Origin: Lachnospiraceae bacterium
Lineage (GTDB): Bacteria > Bacillota > Clostridia > Lachnospirales > Lachnospiraceae
Reading direction: 5' to 3'
Length of the DNA stretch: 36,263 nucleotides
Assembly (NCBI GenBank): GCA_017438775.1
Contig: JAFRUR010000094.1
Location: 1-36,263 of the forward strand
The number at the start of each line of letters is the position of its first letter. Position 1 is the first letter of the stretch. A program made the translations under genes and the position numbers. The notes beneath the pieces are model-generated. The model searched no databases and had not been told where the DNA came from. It worked only from the letters and a program-made list of their open reading frames with translations. Positions 7,800-16,468 of this stretch are shown here, one piece after another.

Positions 7800-10592
7800 T
7801 TACTTGCCGTTCTTGTTGCGCAGGATCCTCACGCCGCGCTTCGCCACGTACGGCAGGATGGCCTTGAGCTTGCCCTCTTCCGCCGTGAACATGCGGGTGT
7901 TCTCCGGGATGTCGCGGCGCAGATGGATCGCGTCGAACTCGCAGCGGGTGGTGCACAGACCGCAGCCGATGCAGCGGTTGGTGTCCACCACGGTCTGACC
8001 GCACTTCAGGCAGCGGTTCGCTTCCGCCCTGACCTGCTCCTCCGTAAGAGGCAGGCGCAGATCTTCGTAGGTGTGCGCCGCATCGCCGGGTTTAAAGCCG
8101 GGGGCCTGGCGGGGAGAATTGTCGTAGCTCTCCACGCGGATGTCGTCGCGATCCAGCTCGATGAACTCGCGCAGGTCGCGGCCCAGCGTCAGGCTCTGGC
8201 CCGGATGCACGTAGCGGCGAATGGAGACCATGCCCTCGCGGCCGTCCGCGATGGCGTCGATGGCGAACTTCGCGCCGTGGAAGATATCGCCGCCCACGAA
8301 GACGTCGGGCTCCGCGGTCTGCAGGGTGACCGGATCCGCAACGGCCGTGCCGTTCGGACGGATCTCGACCCGGCTGCCCTTCAGCAGGTCGCCCCAGACC
8401 GGCGCCTGGCCGATGGACATGAGCACGTGGCTGCACTCCACCGTCTTCGTCTCCGACTCGTCATAGACGGGAGCGAAGCGGCCGTTCTTGTCGTACACCT
8501 GCACGCACTGCTTGAGGACGATGCCGGTGATCTTTCCGTCGCGCGTGAGGACTTCCTTCGGTCCCCAGCAGTTCTTGATGACGACGCCCTCGGCTCTGGC
8601 CTCGGCGATCTCATCCTTCGCGGCGGGCATTTCGTCCGGGCCCTCGAGACAGATCATCTCGACCTCGGAGGCGCCGGCGCGCAGCGCGGTGCGGGCCACG
8701 TCGATGGCGACGTTGCCGCCGCCGATGACCACGGTCTTGCCGGAGAGGATCTTTCCGTGATCCGCATTGGCGCGGCGCAGGAAGTCCACGCCGCTCTCGG
8801 CCAGTTCTTCCCCGGGCACGCCCGCCTTGCGGCCTGTCTGCATGCCGATGGCCACGAAGAAGGCCTTGTAGCCCTGGGCACGAAGATCATCCAGGGTCAC
8901 GTCCTTGCCGACTTCCACGCCGAACTTGAACTCTGCGCCCATCGCGCGGATGACGTCGATCTCCGCGTCGATGACGCTGCGCTCAAGGCGGAAGGACGGG
9001 ATGCCGTAGCGGAGCATGCCGCCCGGCTCCTTCTCTTTCTCGAACACGGTCACGGGATAGCCGTTCTCGCGCAGATAGTACGCGGCGGACAGGCCCGCAG
9101 GGCCGGCGCCGATGACGGCGACCTTGTATTCATCGCCCCACTGCTGACCGATGTCGTTATAGCAGTGCGGGATGTAGCGGGACTCTTCCCTCAGCTCCTG
9201 GGCCGCGATGAACTTCTTGATCTCGTCGATGGCCACGGGCTGGTCGATCAGACCGCGGGTGCAGCGGTCCTCGCAGCGGCGGTTGCAGACAGCGCCGCAG
9301 ACGGCGGGCAGCGGGTTGTCCTGCTTGATGAGCTTCAGGGCATCCAGGTAGCGGCCCTCCGCCGCCATCCGGATGTAGCCCTGCACGGCCAGGTGGGCCG
9401 GGCAGGCGGTCTTGCAGGGCGCCGTGCCGGTCTCGTACACGTTGATCTTCGCGTCGTCGCGGAAGTTCTTGTTCCACTTGTGGGGGCCCCACTTGACGGC
9501 GTCCGGAAGCTCCGCCTTCGGATACTTCACGGTCGTGCCGTCCGCCTTGCAGAGCTTCTGGCCGAGCTTGGCGGCGCCGACGGGGCAGACCTCCACGCAC
9601 TTGCCGCAGGCCACGCACTTGTCCTTCTCCACATGGGCGCGGTAGGCCGAGGCGGACATGTTGGGCGTGTTGAACAGCTGGGAGGTGCGGATGGCGTTGC
9701 AGGTCGTGGCGTTGCAGTTGCAGATGCCGACGATCTTGTCCTCGCCGTCGAGGTTGGTGATCTGGTGCACGAAGCCCTTCTCTTCCGAGATGCGCAGGAC
9801 TTCCATGACTTCGTCATAGGTGGCGTAGCGGGCGTCCTTGTGGGTCTCCACCAGGTACTCCGCCATATCGCCCAGGGCGATGCAGAAGTAGTCTTCCACG
9901 TTGCCGTCGCCCTCGCCGCGGATGGTCTGCTGCCGGCGGCAGCTGCACACGTCCAGGGCGTACTTGTCGTATTTCTTCATCCAGTGGGAGATCTTCTCCA
10001 GGGAGACTGCGGTGCTGCAGTGCTCGATGGCCTTTTCCACGGGGATGACGTGCATGCCGAGGCCGCCGCCTCCCGGAGGCACCATGTGCGCGACCTTGCC
10101 GACCGGCACGCTCGAGGCGTAGTGGAAGAAGGTGGCGACTTCCGGATGCTCCGCGAGCAGCGCTCCGTTCATCATCATGTATTCACCGGAGCCGACGACG
10201 AACTTCGGGATAAAGTACTGGCGGTGATGGTCCTCGTTTTCGCGGTCGAACTCGATCAGGCCGATGCGGCAGATGTGATCCACCAGGTCCTTGACCTTGT
10301 CCACGGAAAGCTGGTTGCGCTCCGCGATCTCCTCCAGGGTGAGCTTCACCACTCTCTTCTTCTTGAAGGAGAGCATGAGGCGAACCTCTTCCTTGGTGAG
10401 CAGACGGTCCAGCAGCCAGAAATCGGGATCGTCATTCGTGATGTCCTTCTCCTTGCGGAAGGTGATATCATCCGAGATCATGAACGCCAGTTTTCGAACC
10501 AGCGCTTCTTTTTCCTTGTCTTCAGACTGGTATCCCTCCGGGAGAAAGTCGTTCTCGTTGAACGTATAGTTCTTGAACTTTTCGGGAATCAA
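7800..10592 (-). CDS. FAD-dependent oxidoreductase with multiple 4Fe-4S motifs
   Basis: This 930-residue cytoplasmic protein combines an N-terminal helical/winged-helix-like part (about 60-120), a cysteine-rich segment with DVCSCRR (about 214-220) and CNCNATTC (about 291-298), a ferredoxin motif CVACGKCVEVCP (326-337), a GltD-like region with CKTACPAH and CGAVCNRRCEDRC (about 393-445), an FAD motif VIGAGPAGLSAAYYL (493-507), an NAD(P) motif VIGGGNVAIDVA (622-633), and a C-terminal ferredoxin motif CIGCGLCTTRCEF. The flavin core resembles the glutamate synthase small subunit, which moves electrons from NAD(P)H. No glutamate synthase large subunit is nearby. The start is TTG at 10592 with GGAGG 5 bases upstream. 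Electron acceptor and substrate are unknown; electron bifurcation or ferredoxin-NAD(P)H exchange are guesses. Confidence 0.88.
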   Translation of the reverse strand: MIPEKFKNYTFNENDFLPEGYQSEDKEKEALVRKLAFMISDDITFRKEKDITNDDPDFWLLDRLLTKEEVRLMLSFKKKRVVKLTLEEIAERNQLSVDKVKDLVDHICRIGLIEFDRENEDHHRQYFIPKFVVGSGEYMMMNGALLAEHPEVATFFHYASSVPVGKVAHMVPPGGGGLGMHVIPVEKAIEHCSTAVSLEKISHWMKKYDKYALDVCSCRRQQTIRGEGDGNVEDYFCIALGDMAEYLVETHKDARYATYDEVMEVLRISEEKGFVHQITNLDGEDKIVGICNCNATTCNAIRTSQLFNTPNMSASAYRAHVEKDKCVACGKCVEVCPVGAAKLGQKLCKADGTTVKYPKAELPDAVKWGPHKWNKNFRDDAKINVYETGTAPCKTACPAHLAVQGYIRMAAEGRYLDALKLIKQDNPLPAVCGAVCNRRCEDRCTRGLIDQPVAIDEIKKFIAAQELREESRYIPHCYNDIGQQWGDEYKVAVIGAGPAGLSAAYYLRENGYPVTVFEKEKEPGGMLRYGIPSFRLERSVIDAEIDVIRAMGAEFKFGVEVGKDVTLDDLRAQGYKAFFVAIGMQTGRKAGVPGEELAESGVDFLRRANADHGKILSGKTVVIGGGNVAIDVARTALRAGASEVEMICLEGPDEMPAAKDEIAEARAEGVVIKNCWGPKEVLTRDGKITGIVLKQCVQVYDKNGRFAPVYDESETKTVECSHVLMSIGQAPVWGDLLKGSRVEIRPNGTAVADPVTLQTAEPDVFVGGDIFHGAKFAIDAIADGREGMVSIRRYVHPGQSLTLGRDLREFIELDRDDIRVESYDNSPRQAPGFKPGDAAHTYEDLRLPLTEEQVRAEANRCLKCGQTVVDTNRCIGCGLCTTRCEFDAIHLRRDIPENTRMFTAEEGKLKAILPYVAKRGVRILRNKNGK

Positions 10593-10650
10593 ACTGTCCT
10601 CCTTCTTGCCGCAGTCGGCCCTGCGGCACCGGCCTTGGGTTATTATAAAT

Positions 10651-10679
10651 ATTCTACCACCTTATATCTGGTTAGTAAA
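10651..10679 (-). promoter_or_regulatory. Candidate promoter of the oxidoreductase gene
   Basis: Read leftward, TTTACT (10679-10674), 17 bases and TAGAAT (10656-10651). A TATAAT lies slightly further downstream with a poorer -35, so the exact start is uncertain. Confidence 0.5.
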
Positions 10680-10686
10680 AACTAAC
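10671..10686. promoter_or_regulatory. Inverted repeat overlapping the oxidoreductase promoter
   Basis: GTTAGT, four A residues and ACTAAC form a perfect 6-bp dyad covering the proposed -35. The position fits a repressor site. The regulator is not identifiable from the window. Confidence 0.5.
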
Positions 10687-10794
10687 TTTTGGCGTTTTTT
10701 CGTTCAGCTTCAGCGCCCGCGCCCGCGTCCGCGGCAGATCCAGGTCCTGCCCTTCTCTCCTTCTTACTTTTTCCGGTCTTTCCCGCCGTTTCGG

Positions 10795-10823
10795 TTTACT
10801 TTGCTCTCCGTTTCCCGTATAAT
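10795..10823 (+). promoter_or_regulatory. Promoter of the M42 peptidase-glycosyltransferase pair
   Basis: TTTACT (10795-10800), 17 bases and TATAAT (10818-10823), about 50 bases before the peptidase ATG. Between this promoter and the divergent dyad (10687-10794) I see nothing else. Confidence 0.7.
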
Positions 10824-10872
10824 GAACGGTGCGGCCCGTGCCGCCATCACACGAAAGAGAGGAGATCTTCCC

Positions 10873-11886
10873 ATGAGCGGTTTTGATCAGGCGTACTGCC
10901 TGGAGACCTTTCGGCGCCTTCTCGCCGCGGATTCCACCACCGGACAGTACGAGGAGGTCCAGCGCGTCCTCTGCGATATCCTTTACGAGCTCGGCATCCC
11001 CTACACAGAGACTCACAAAGGCGGCGTCATCGCAGACCTGGGCGGCACCGGCAATGCCCTCGTCGTCACGGCCCATCTGGACGACATCGGCCTCATGGTT
11101 CGCAAGGTCAACGCGGACGGCACCCTGAACGTCTGCCCCGTGGGCGGCCTCTACCCCTTCTACTGCATGGCCGAGAACGTGCGCGTCTACACCGGCTCCG
11201 TCTGCCGCACCCCCAACTCCGTGCACGTCACGGAGGAGGAACTGCGCGTCACGCCTCCGGATTTCCGCGCCAACGTCTGCGTCCTGCTCGACGAGGACGT
11301 GAGGACCGCGGAACAGACCCGCGCCCTCGGCATCGCCACCGGCGACATGATCGCCCTCGAGCCCCGCTTCGCCTTTGAGAACGGCTACATCAAGTCCCGC
11401 TTTGAGGACGACAAGGCCTGCGCGGCCGTCCTTCTGACCGCCATCAAGGCCATGGCCGAGCAGGGCATCCGCCCCGCCCGCAAGGTCTACGCGTACTTCG
11501 CGATGTACGAGGAGATCGGCCACGGCACCACCTGGCTCCCCGAAGGCGTGACCGACATGATCGCCATCGACATCGCCCCCACCGGCCCCGACCAGACCTC
11601 GGACGAGCACAAGGTCTCCCTCTTCGCCAAGGATTCCCGCTTCCCCTACCACTGGGGCTTCACGAACGAGATCCTCGAGGCGGGACGCCGCGCCGGCGCG
11701 GACGTGGTCATGGACATCTTCACGCCCCACTACGGAACGGACTGCGACGGCAGCGTCCTGGCAGGCTACGACATCCGCCACGCGGCCTTCGGCCCCGGCA
11801 CGCACAACAGCCACGGGTACGAACGCACCCACGTCGACGGTCTCCGCAACACCTATGAGCTCCTGATGGCCTGCCTCAAAATGTAA
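10873..11886 (+). CDS. M42 family metallopeptidase (glutamyl aminopeptidase/FrvX type)
   Basis: The protein (337 aa) has the M42 co-catalytic metal site: TAHLDDIGLMV with the first His and Asp, FEDDKACAAVLL with the bridging Asp, YEEIGHGT with the catalytic Glu-Glu pair, IAIDIAPTG with a metal-binding Asp, and GPGTHNSHGYERTH with the last His. Cytosolic M42 enzymes are dodecameric aminopeptidases that trim peptides, often with acidic or neutral N-termini. The start at 10873 is preceded by AGAGAGGAG about 8 bases upstream; the frame upstream crosses the promoter and is not coding. The glycosyltransferase gene follows after 32 bp. A functional link between the two is not evident. Confidence 0.92.
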   Translation: MSGFDQAYCLETFRRLLAADSTTGQYEEVQRVLCDILYELGIPYTETHKGGVIADLGGTGNALVVTAHLDDIGLMVRKVNADGTLNVCPVGGLYPFYCMAENVRVYTGSVCRTPNSVHVTEEELRVTPPDFRANVCVLLDEDVRTAEQTRALGIATGDMIALEPRFAFENGYIKSRFEDDKACAAVLLTAIKAMAEQGIRPARKVYAYFAMYEEIGHGTTWLPEGVTDMIAIDIAPTGPDQTSDEHKVSLFAKDSRFPYHWGFTNEILEAGRRAGADVVMDIFTPHYGTDCDGSVLAGYDIRHAAFGPGTHNSHGYERTHVDGLRNTYELLMACLKM

Positions 11887-11918
11887 GGCCCCGCGCGGCT
11901 CTGCCGCAGAGGTTTTTT

Positions 11919-13256
11919 ATGTCCGAAAAAAAGAAAGATCTGTCCATCTGTCTCCTCAACGACTCCTTCCCCCCCCTGATCGACGGAGTCTCCAACACGG
12001 TCAAAAACTACGCGCACTATATCGAGAAGAACCACGGGCACTCCCTGGTCATCACGCCGCAGGTGTCCGGCGCGGACGATTCCGTCTACGAATTCCCGGT
12101 GGTGCGCTACCCCAGCCTGGATTTCCGCAAGCTGGTCGGCTACGTGGCCGGGTACCCCTTCTCCCCCACGGCGGCCCGCCGCATCCGCGAGGAAAAGTCC
12201 CAGCTGATGCACCTGCACTGCCCCGTTTCCACGGCCATCCTGGCGCGTGAGCTCCACCGCACGCTGGACCTGCCCCTCATTCTGACCTGGCACACCAAGT
12301 TCGACTACGACGTCTCCTTCATGATCCGCCTCAAGCTCCTGCAGAAGGCCGCCGTGAAGGCTCTGGTCAGCAACGCCGAGGCCTGCGACGAGGTCTGGGT
12401 GGTCAGCCGCGGCGCGGGAGAAAACCTGCGCAGCCTCGGCTACTCCGGGGATTACGTCGTCATGGAAAACGGCGTGGATCTCCCGCCCCAGGCCGCGGAC
12501 GACGCCGCCATCGCCGCGGCGACGGCCGGTTACGACCTTCCCGCGGACATCCCGGTCTTTCTCTATGTGGGCCGCATCATGTGGTACAAGGGGCTCAAGA
12601 TCACCATCGACGCCCTGGCCGCGCTCAAGGCAAAAGGCATCCCGTTCCGCATGGTCTTCGTCGGCGGAGCCCCCGAACGCGCAGAGATCGAAGCCTATTC
12701 GAAGGAGCAGGGGCTTTCCGACGTCTGCTTCTTTACCGGTCCCATCCACGACCGCGAGGCCCTGCGCGCCTGGTACTCCCGGGCGGACCTCTTCCTCTTC
12801 CCGTCCACCTACGACACCAACGGCCTGGTGGTGCGCGAGGCGGCCGCCTGCGGCACCGCGAGCCTCCTGATCGAGGGCAGCTGCGCCGCGGAGGGCGTCA
12901 CGGACGGCCGGAACGGCTTCCTGATCGACGAAAACTCCGACGCGATGGCGCAGGCCCTGAAACATCTCTGTTCGCACCCCGGGGCCATGGCACGCGCAGG
13001 CATGCTTGCCCAGCAGGAACTCTACATCTCCTGGGAGACTGCCGTCGCCCGCGCCGCGGAACGCTACCATATCGTGATCGAAAACTTCCGCTCCGGGCGG
13101 ATCGTCCGCAGGCCCTCCACGCCCGTAGACATCTTCCTGCGCGCGCAGGGCGAGATGATGGACGCCTTCTCCCGCCTCCACAGCTCCACGCTCTACACGA
13201 CAAACATCGACGCGGAGGATGACCCCGCAGAAGACTGGGAAGACGAAGAAAAATAA
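11919..13256 (+). CDS. GT4-family glycosyltransferase
   Basis: This 445-aa protein has the GT-B fold layout of GT4 retaining glycosyltransferases. The N-terminal half has NDSFPPLIDGVSNTV (acceptor side) and HLHCPVSTAILARELHRTL then WHTKFDYD. The C-terminal half has FLYVGRIMWYKGLKITIDAL and FFTGPIHDREALRAWYSRADLFLFPSTYDTNGLVVREAAACG, the E-x7-E nucleotide-sugar motif region. The arrangement recalls enzymes making glycolipids such as diglucosyldiacylglycerol or phosphatidylinositol mannosides, but the acceptor is not determined. It is cytoplasmic or membrane-peripheral, without a transmembrane helix. The last ~15 residues are strongly acidic. AGAGG lies 7 bases before the ATG, and the gene shares the promoter of the peptidase 32 bp upstream. 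Confidence 0.9.
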   Translation: MSEKKKDLSICLLNDSFPPLIDGVSNTVKNYAHYIEKNHGHSLVITPQVSGADDSVYEFPVVRYPSLDFRKLVGYVAGYPFSPTAARRIREEKSQLMHLHCPVSTAILARELHRTLDLPLILTWHTKFDYDVSFMIRLKLLQKAAVKALVSNAEACDEVWVVSRGAGENLRSLGYSGDYVVMENGVDLPPQAADDAAIAAATAGYDLPADIPVFLYVGRIMWYKGLKITIDALAALKAKGIPFRMVFVGGAPERAEIEAYSKEQGLSDVCFFTGPIHDREALRAWYSRADLFLFPSTYDTNGLVVREAAACGTASLLIEGSCAAEGVTDGRNGFLIDENSDAMAQALKHLCSHPGAMARAGMLAQQELYISWETAVARAAERYHIVIENFRSGRIVRRPSTPVDIFLRAQGEMMDAFSRLHSSTLYTTNIDAEDDPAEDWEDEEK

Positions 13257-13342
13257 CCATTCTGCGGGAAGTCCTTCCGGCACTGCGGTTTCCCGGCCGG
13301 ACGGCCGGCGGGGCCGGAACCCCCGCCCAAGATGCAAAAAAT

Positions 13343-13376
13343 AAAAGCGGCACGACGAAAATGTCGTGCCGCTTTT
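13343..13376. terminator. Bidirectional terminator
   Basis: AAAAGCGGCACGAC and GTCGTGCCGCTTTT form a perfect 14-bp stem with a 6-base loop. The A/T flanks allow it to serve both the glycosyltransferase gene and the leftward signalling operon. Confidence 0.92.
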
Positions 13377-13511
13377 CTGTGTACCGCTGATCCGCATGTC
13401 CGAAACGGAACCATGTCCTTTTCAGGCGCGTCCCCACCGCGAAGTCTGACGCGCGGTTCGCCCGCTCCGGTAAGCGGAGCCCCCATGCACCCGGTCCTGT
13501 CCCGCCGTCTT

Positions 13512-14378
13512 TCAGACCCTGTCCGAAACGGCCTCCAGGAAGCGCTGCAGGCCATCCGGGCCGTCCGCAGCGTCGTCGAGGCCGTTGTCCCCGAGGACGA
13601 CCAGCTTGTTCCGGCCGTGGTAGTCGCTCCCGGCCGTGACGTACAGGCCGAACCGCTTCGCAAAGCCCAGCATCTCCTCCCGGATCCTCTTGGGGAAGCC
13701 GGAGTAATAAGCCTCCACGCCCTGCAGGCCGAAGTCCATCAGGCGCTTTAAGCGCTCCTCCATCTCCTCTCCTAGAATGAGCTGGTCCCCGCTCCCGTAG
13801 GCGGGGTGCGCCAGCACCGGAATGCCGCCCCCGCCCAGGATGCCGGAGATGGCCTCCTCCGGGCGCACATACTGGGTGCGGATCAGGAGTTTGTTGATGT
13901 AGTTCCGGATGCCGATCTCCTTCGTCTTGACGTACCCCAGCTTGACCATCAGGTTGGCGATGTGCGGCTTGCCGGGGTTGTCCATGGCAAAGAGTTTGTC
14001 CAGTTCCTCCTGCGGGAAGGTGAAGCCGAATTCATCCGTCAGGAATTTCAGCCGCGCCCGCACCTTGTTCATGCGGTAGCTGTGTCCCAGGTCCACCAGG
14101 TCTTTGACCGCCCCGGCCTCGGGATCGAAGCCGTAGCCCAGGATGTGGTACTTGCCCTCCTCGTCCTTGCAGGAGAATTCCGCGCCGGAGAGAAACAGGG
14201 GGTCCCCCTCCTCCCGCAGCCCGGGAATGATTCCGGCCGCCTTCACGGCATCGTGGTCCGTGATGGAAAACAGTCCGAACCCGGCCGCTTTGACGCGCGC
14301 GAAGATCTCCTCCGGGGTATCCGTGCCGTCGGAGACGTTCGTGTGCATATGGAGATCGATCTTGCCGGGATTCTTCAT
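13512..14378 (-). CDS. PHP-domain phosphoesterase
   Basis: The 288-aa protein carries the PHP metal-site motifs in order: DLHMHTNVSDG near the N-terminus, FSITDHDAV, SGAEFSC, HILGYGFD, PVLAHPAYG (about 190) and TAGSDYHG near the C-terminus. The layout matches the TrpH/YciV branch, which contains 5'-to-3' RNA/nucleotide phosphatases such as RNase AM. The substrate here is not known. The start at 14378 has GGAAAGAGGA upstream; the reading frame beyond it is spacer. It is the last gene of the leftward partner-switching operon, 144 bp after the STAS-APH-kinase fusion. The larger gap leaves open a separate promoter, though I see none. Confidence 0.88.
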   Translation of the reverse strand: MKNPGKIDLHMHTNVSDGTDTPEEIFARVKAAGFGLFSITDHDAVKAAGIIPGLREEGDPLFLSGAEFSCKDEEGKYHILGYGFDPEAGAVKDLVDLGHSYRMNKVRARLKFLTDEFGFTFPQEELDKLFAMDNPGKPHIANLMVKLGYVKTKEIGIRNYINKLLIRTQYVRPEEAISGILGGGGIPVLAHPAYGSGDQLILGEEMEERLKRLMDFGLQGVEAYYSGFPKRIREEMLGFAKRFGLYVTAGSDYHGRNKLVVLGDNGLDDAADGPDGLQRFLEAVSDRV

Positions 14379-14522
14379 GGTCCTCTTTCCTGCCGTGGCA
14401 GGCCTTTCAAAAGCAGGCGCTGCAGGCCTTCCGCGGCCCGCAGCAGCCGGTAATTGCAGCCGACGGTTTCCGATCGGCAGAGCAAAGCGCGGACGGTTCC
14501 GCAATGCTTTCCGCCGCAGCCG

Positions 14523-16127
14523 TTACAGGTTCTTCTTCAGGCGCAGGATATTGCTGCCGTCCTTGTACTCGTAGGTGACGTCGTCCATGGTGTTCTTGAC
14601 CATGAAGATGCCCAGGCCGCCGATGGGGCGGTCCTCCGCGGGCAGGGTCACGTCCGGGTCCTCCCTGGCCAGCGGGTCGTACGGGATGCCGCGGTCGATA
14701 AAGGTGATCGTCACGGTCACCGGCTCCTCGGAGACCTCCACGCGCACCTTCGCCCGGCCCTTCTCGGGATGATAGGCGTACTGCGCGATGTTGATGAAGA
14801 TCTCCTCCACGGCCACGTCGATCTGCATCTGCGCCTTCATCGGGCAGTCGACGGCCTCGAGCCTGCGGTCCACATAGGCCAGGACATCATTCAGGTTCTC
14901 CGGCACCGCCTCGATATCGAGATCGCCCTCCGGTGTCTCTGCGGTCTCCTCCCGCTCAAAGAGCAGGGTATCCACCTTGCCCAGGAGCTCGAGCAGCTCG
15001 CCTTTCCAAAGCTCGATCTCCGCCTTTTCGGCGGGCTTGTCCAGACCGCCGCGGCGGATGGAGCGGCGGATCATCCGCATGTAGCCGACGATGCGTGCCT
15101 TGTTCTCCACGTCCGTGAGTCTGGCCTCGTCCTGCGTGCCCAGATAGGCCGCGAGCGACTTTCTCCAGAAAGCCCTGCCGATCGTGCTGTCGAAGCCCTG
15201 GAATTTCTCGATGACGCTGCGGTCATACTCGGAGAAGCCCACGAAGGAGTTGAACATGGAGCCCAGTTCGAAGATCGGATGGCCCACGGCCAGGGTGTCC
15301 ATGTCGATGATGAGGACCTCGTCGCCCTGGAGCTGGAGGTTCTTGGTGTGGTAATCTCCATGGATCATGTGGTCGTCGTGCGGAACGGCCTCCACCATGG
15401 CCAGGAGCTTGTCTCCCGCTTCTTTGGGAAGATAGTCCTGATCGAACCTTGCCCACCCGATGGCCGTCTCCCGCATATCCGGGAGCCTGCCCTCCGGCAC
15501 CAGCGTGCCGTGGATCCGGTGGAGCATGTCCACGTATTCCCTGACGCACCAGTCCATCTTCTCCGGCTCTTTGGCCAGGATCTTGGAGAAGGAGCGGGCG
15601 TTCAGGAGTTCGAACACGGAGCCGTAGCTCTCTCCCACGCGCACCACGTCATACGAGATGGCCGTCGGGATGCCCAGCACCAGGGCCAGGCGCGCCACTT
15701 CTCTCTCGTGCTGGATGTCCGCCAGCGCGTCCGCGTTCCGGTACACCTTGACCACGTTGTCCTGGTCGATGCGGTAGATCAGGCCGTTCGCGCCGCGGCC
15801 GATCTCCTCGCAGCCTTCCACGGAAACGACGCGGTAGGCCTTCTCCACCGTCATCATTTCGGTGAAGCCCGTCATGTCGAAGATCTCGTAGACCTCCGGG
15901 GACACGTCGGTGATGACGAGGTCCGGATGGAGTTTTTTCACATGCAGGATCACACGGAGACCCGCACTGGAGATGTAGGTGAGCTTTTCCGCGTCCAGCG
16001 TGACGGGAGCACCCCTTCTGCCCTCCAGGGCGTCCATGAGTTCCTTTTCCACTGCCGGGGCGTTGTTGGAATCGATGCGCCCCTCGAGTGCGATCTTCAC
16101 TCGCCCGTTTTCTTCCGTAAACGTCAT
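14523..16127 (-). CDS. STAS-APH kinase-anti-sigma-type kinase fusion
   Basis: Three domains lie in 534 residues. Residues 1-98 are a STAS domain (SpoIIAA/RsbV type) with the phosphorylatable serines in YISSAGLR (51-58). Residues ~105-395 are an aminoglycoside-phosphotransferase-like kinase: GRGANG loop (110-115), VVKVY lysine (127), HGDYHTKN catalytic loop (256-263) and IDMDT metal site (274-278). Residues ~405-534 are an RsbW/SpoIIAB-type GHKL ATPase: AVEEIFINIAQYAY N-box (N446), DRGIPYDP G1-box and PIGGLGIFMVKN G2-box. All key residues are present. The STAS-APH part resembles a family described from Fibrobacter (TIGR02172); the full triple fusion is unusual to me. GGAGG lies 7 bases before the ATG; the STAS gene ends 15 bp upstream. 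Its targets are unknown. Confidence 0.88.
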   Translation of the reverse strand: MTFTEENGRVKIALEGRIDSNNAPAVEKELMDALEGRRGAPVTLDAEKLTYISSAGLRVILHVKKLHPDLVITDVSPEVYEIFDMTGFTEMMTVEKAYRVVSVEGCEEIGRGANGLIYRIDQDNVVKVYRNADALADIQHEREVARLALVLGIPTAISYDVVRVGESYGSVFELLNARSFSKILAKEPEKMDWCVREYVDMLHRIHGTLVPEGRLPDMRETAIGWARFDQDYLPKEAGDKLLAMVEAVPHDDHMIHGDYHTKNLQLQGDEVLIIDMDTLAVGHPIFELGSMFNSFVGFSEYDRSVIEKFQGFDSTIGRAFWRKSLAAYLGTQDEARLTDVENKARIVGYMRMIRRSIRRGGLDKPAEKAEIELWKGELLELLGKVDTLLFEREETAETPEGDLDIEAVPENLNDVLAYVDRRLEAVDCPMKAQMQIDVAVEEIFINIAQYAYHPEKGRAKVRVEVSEEPVTVTITFIDRGIPYDPLAREDPDVTLPAEDRPIGGLGIFMVKNTMDDVTYEYKDGSNILRLKKNL

Positions 16128-16142
16128 GACATTGCCTCCGTC

Positions 16143-16442
16143 TTACTCGAGGGTCAGGATCTCGGAAAAGCCCGTCACGTCGAAGATATCGCGAATCTCT
16201 TCAGATGCGTTTCTGACCACCATGGTCCCCTGGCGGTTCATGATCTTCTGCGCGGACAGCAGCACGCGCAGGCCGGCGCTGGAAATGTAGGTCAGGTAGG
16301 AGAGATCGAATACCAGGTCCTTCACGTTCTCGATGTCCTCGCGAACCTCGGTCTCCAGCTGGGGAGCGGTCAGGGTGTCCAGACGCCCGTCAAGCGCAAA
16401 CTCCAGACGGCCCTCTTCCCTGGTCTTGTGGATGTTTAACAT
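16143..16442 (-). CDS. STAS-domain anti-sigma factor antagonist
   Basis: This 99-aa single-domain protein has the SpoIIAA/RsbV fold pattern: LEFALDGRLDTLTAPQLE, DLVFDLSYLTYISSAGLRVLL with serines 54-55 at the phosphorylation site, and FDVTGFSEILTL at the C-terminus. In partner switching, the unphosphorylated form binds an anti-sigma kinase and frees its client; the kinase phosphorylates it and a PP2C phosphatase resets it. Here a PP2C gene lies 26 bp upstream and a kinase fusion 15 bp downstream, so all three roles are encoded together. It closely resembles the STAS domain of the fusion (YISSAGLRV and FD-TGF-E shared), suggesting a duplication. GGAGG precedes the ATG. Confidence 0.92.
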   Translation of the reverse strand: MLNIHKTREEGRLEFALDGRLDTLTAPQLETEVREDIENVKDLVFDLSYLTYISSAGLRVLLSAQKIMNRQGTMVVRNASEEIRDIFDVTGFSEILTLE

Positions 16443-16468
16443 GCTCTGCCTCCTTCATTCCTTCTGGG

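Noticed and set aside
7740-10685. A 981-codon open frame on the plus strand opposite the FAD/Fe-S oxidoreductase gene
   Set aside because: It is the antisense shadow of a GC-rich gene; composition is His/Ala/Val/Arg-rich and shows no family motif, while the minus strand encodes clear flavin and ferredoxin motifs.
14454-16439. A 661-codon plus-strand frame opposite the STAS/kinase genes
   Set aside because: Shadow of the conserved minus-strand genes, with His/Leu/Val/Asp-rich composition.
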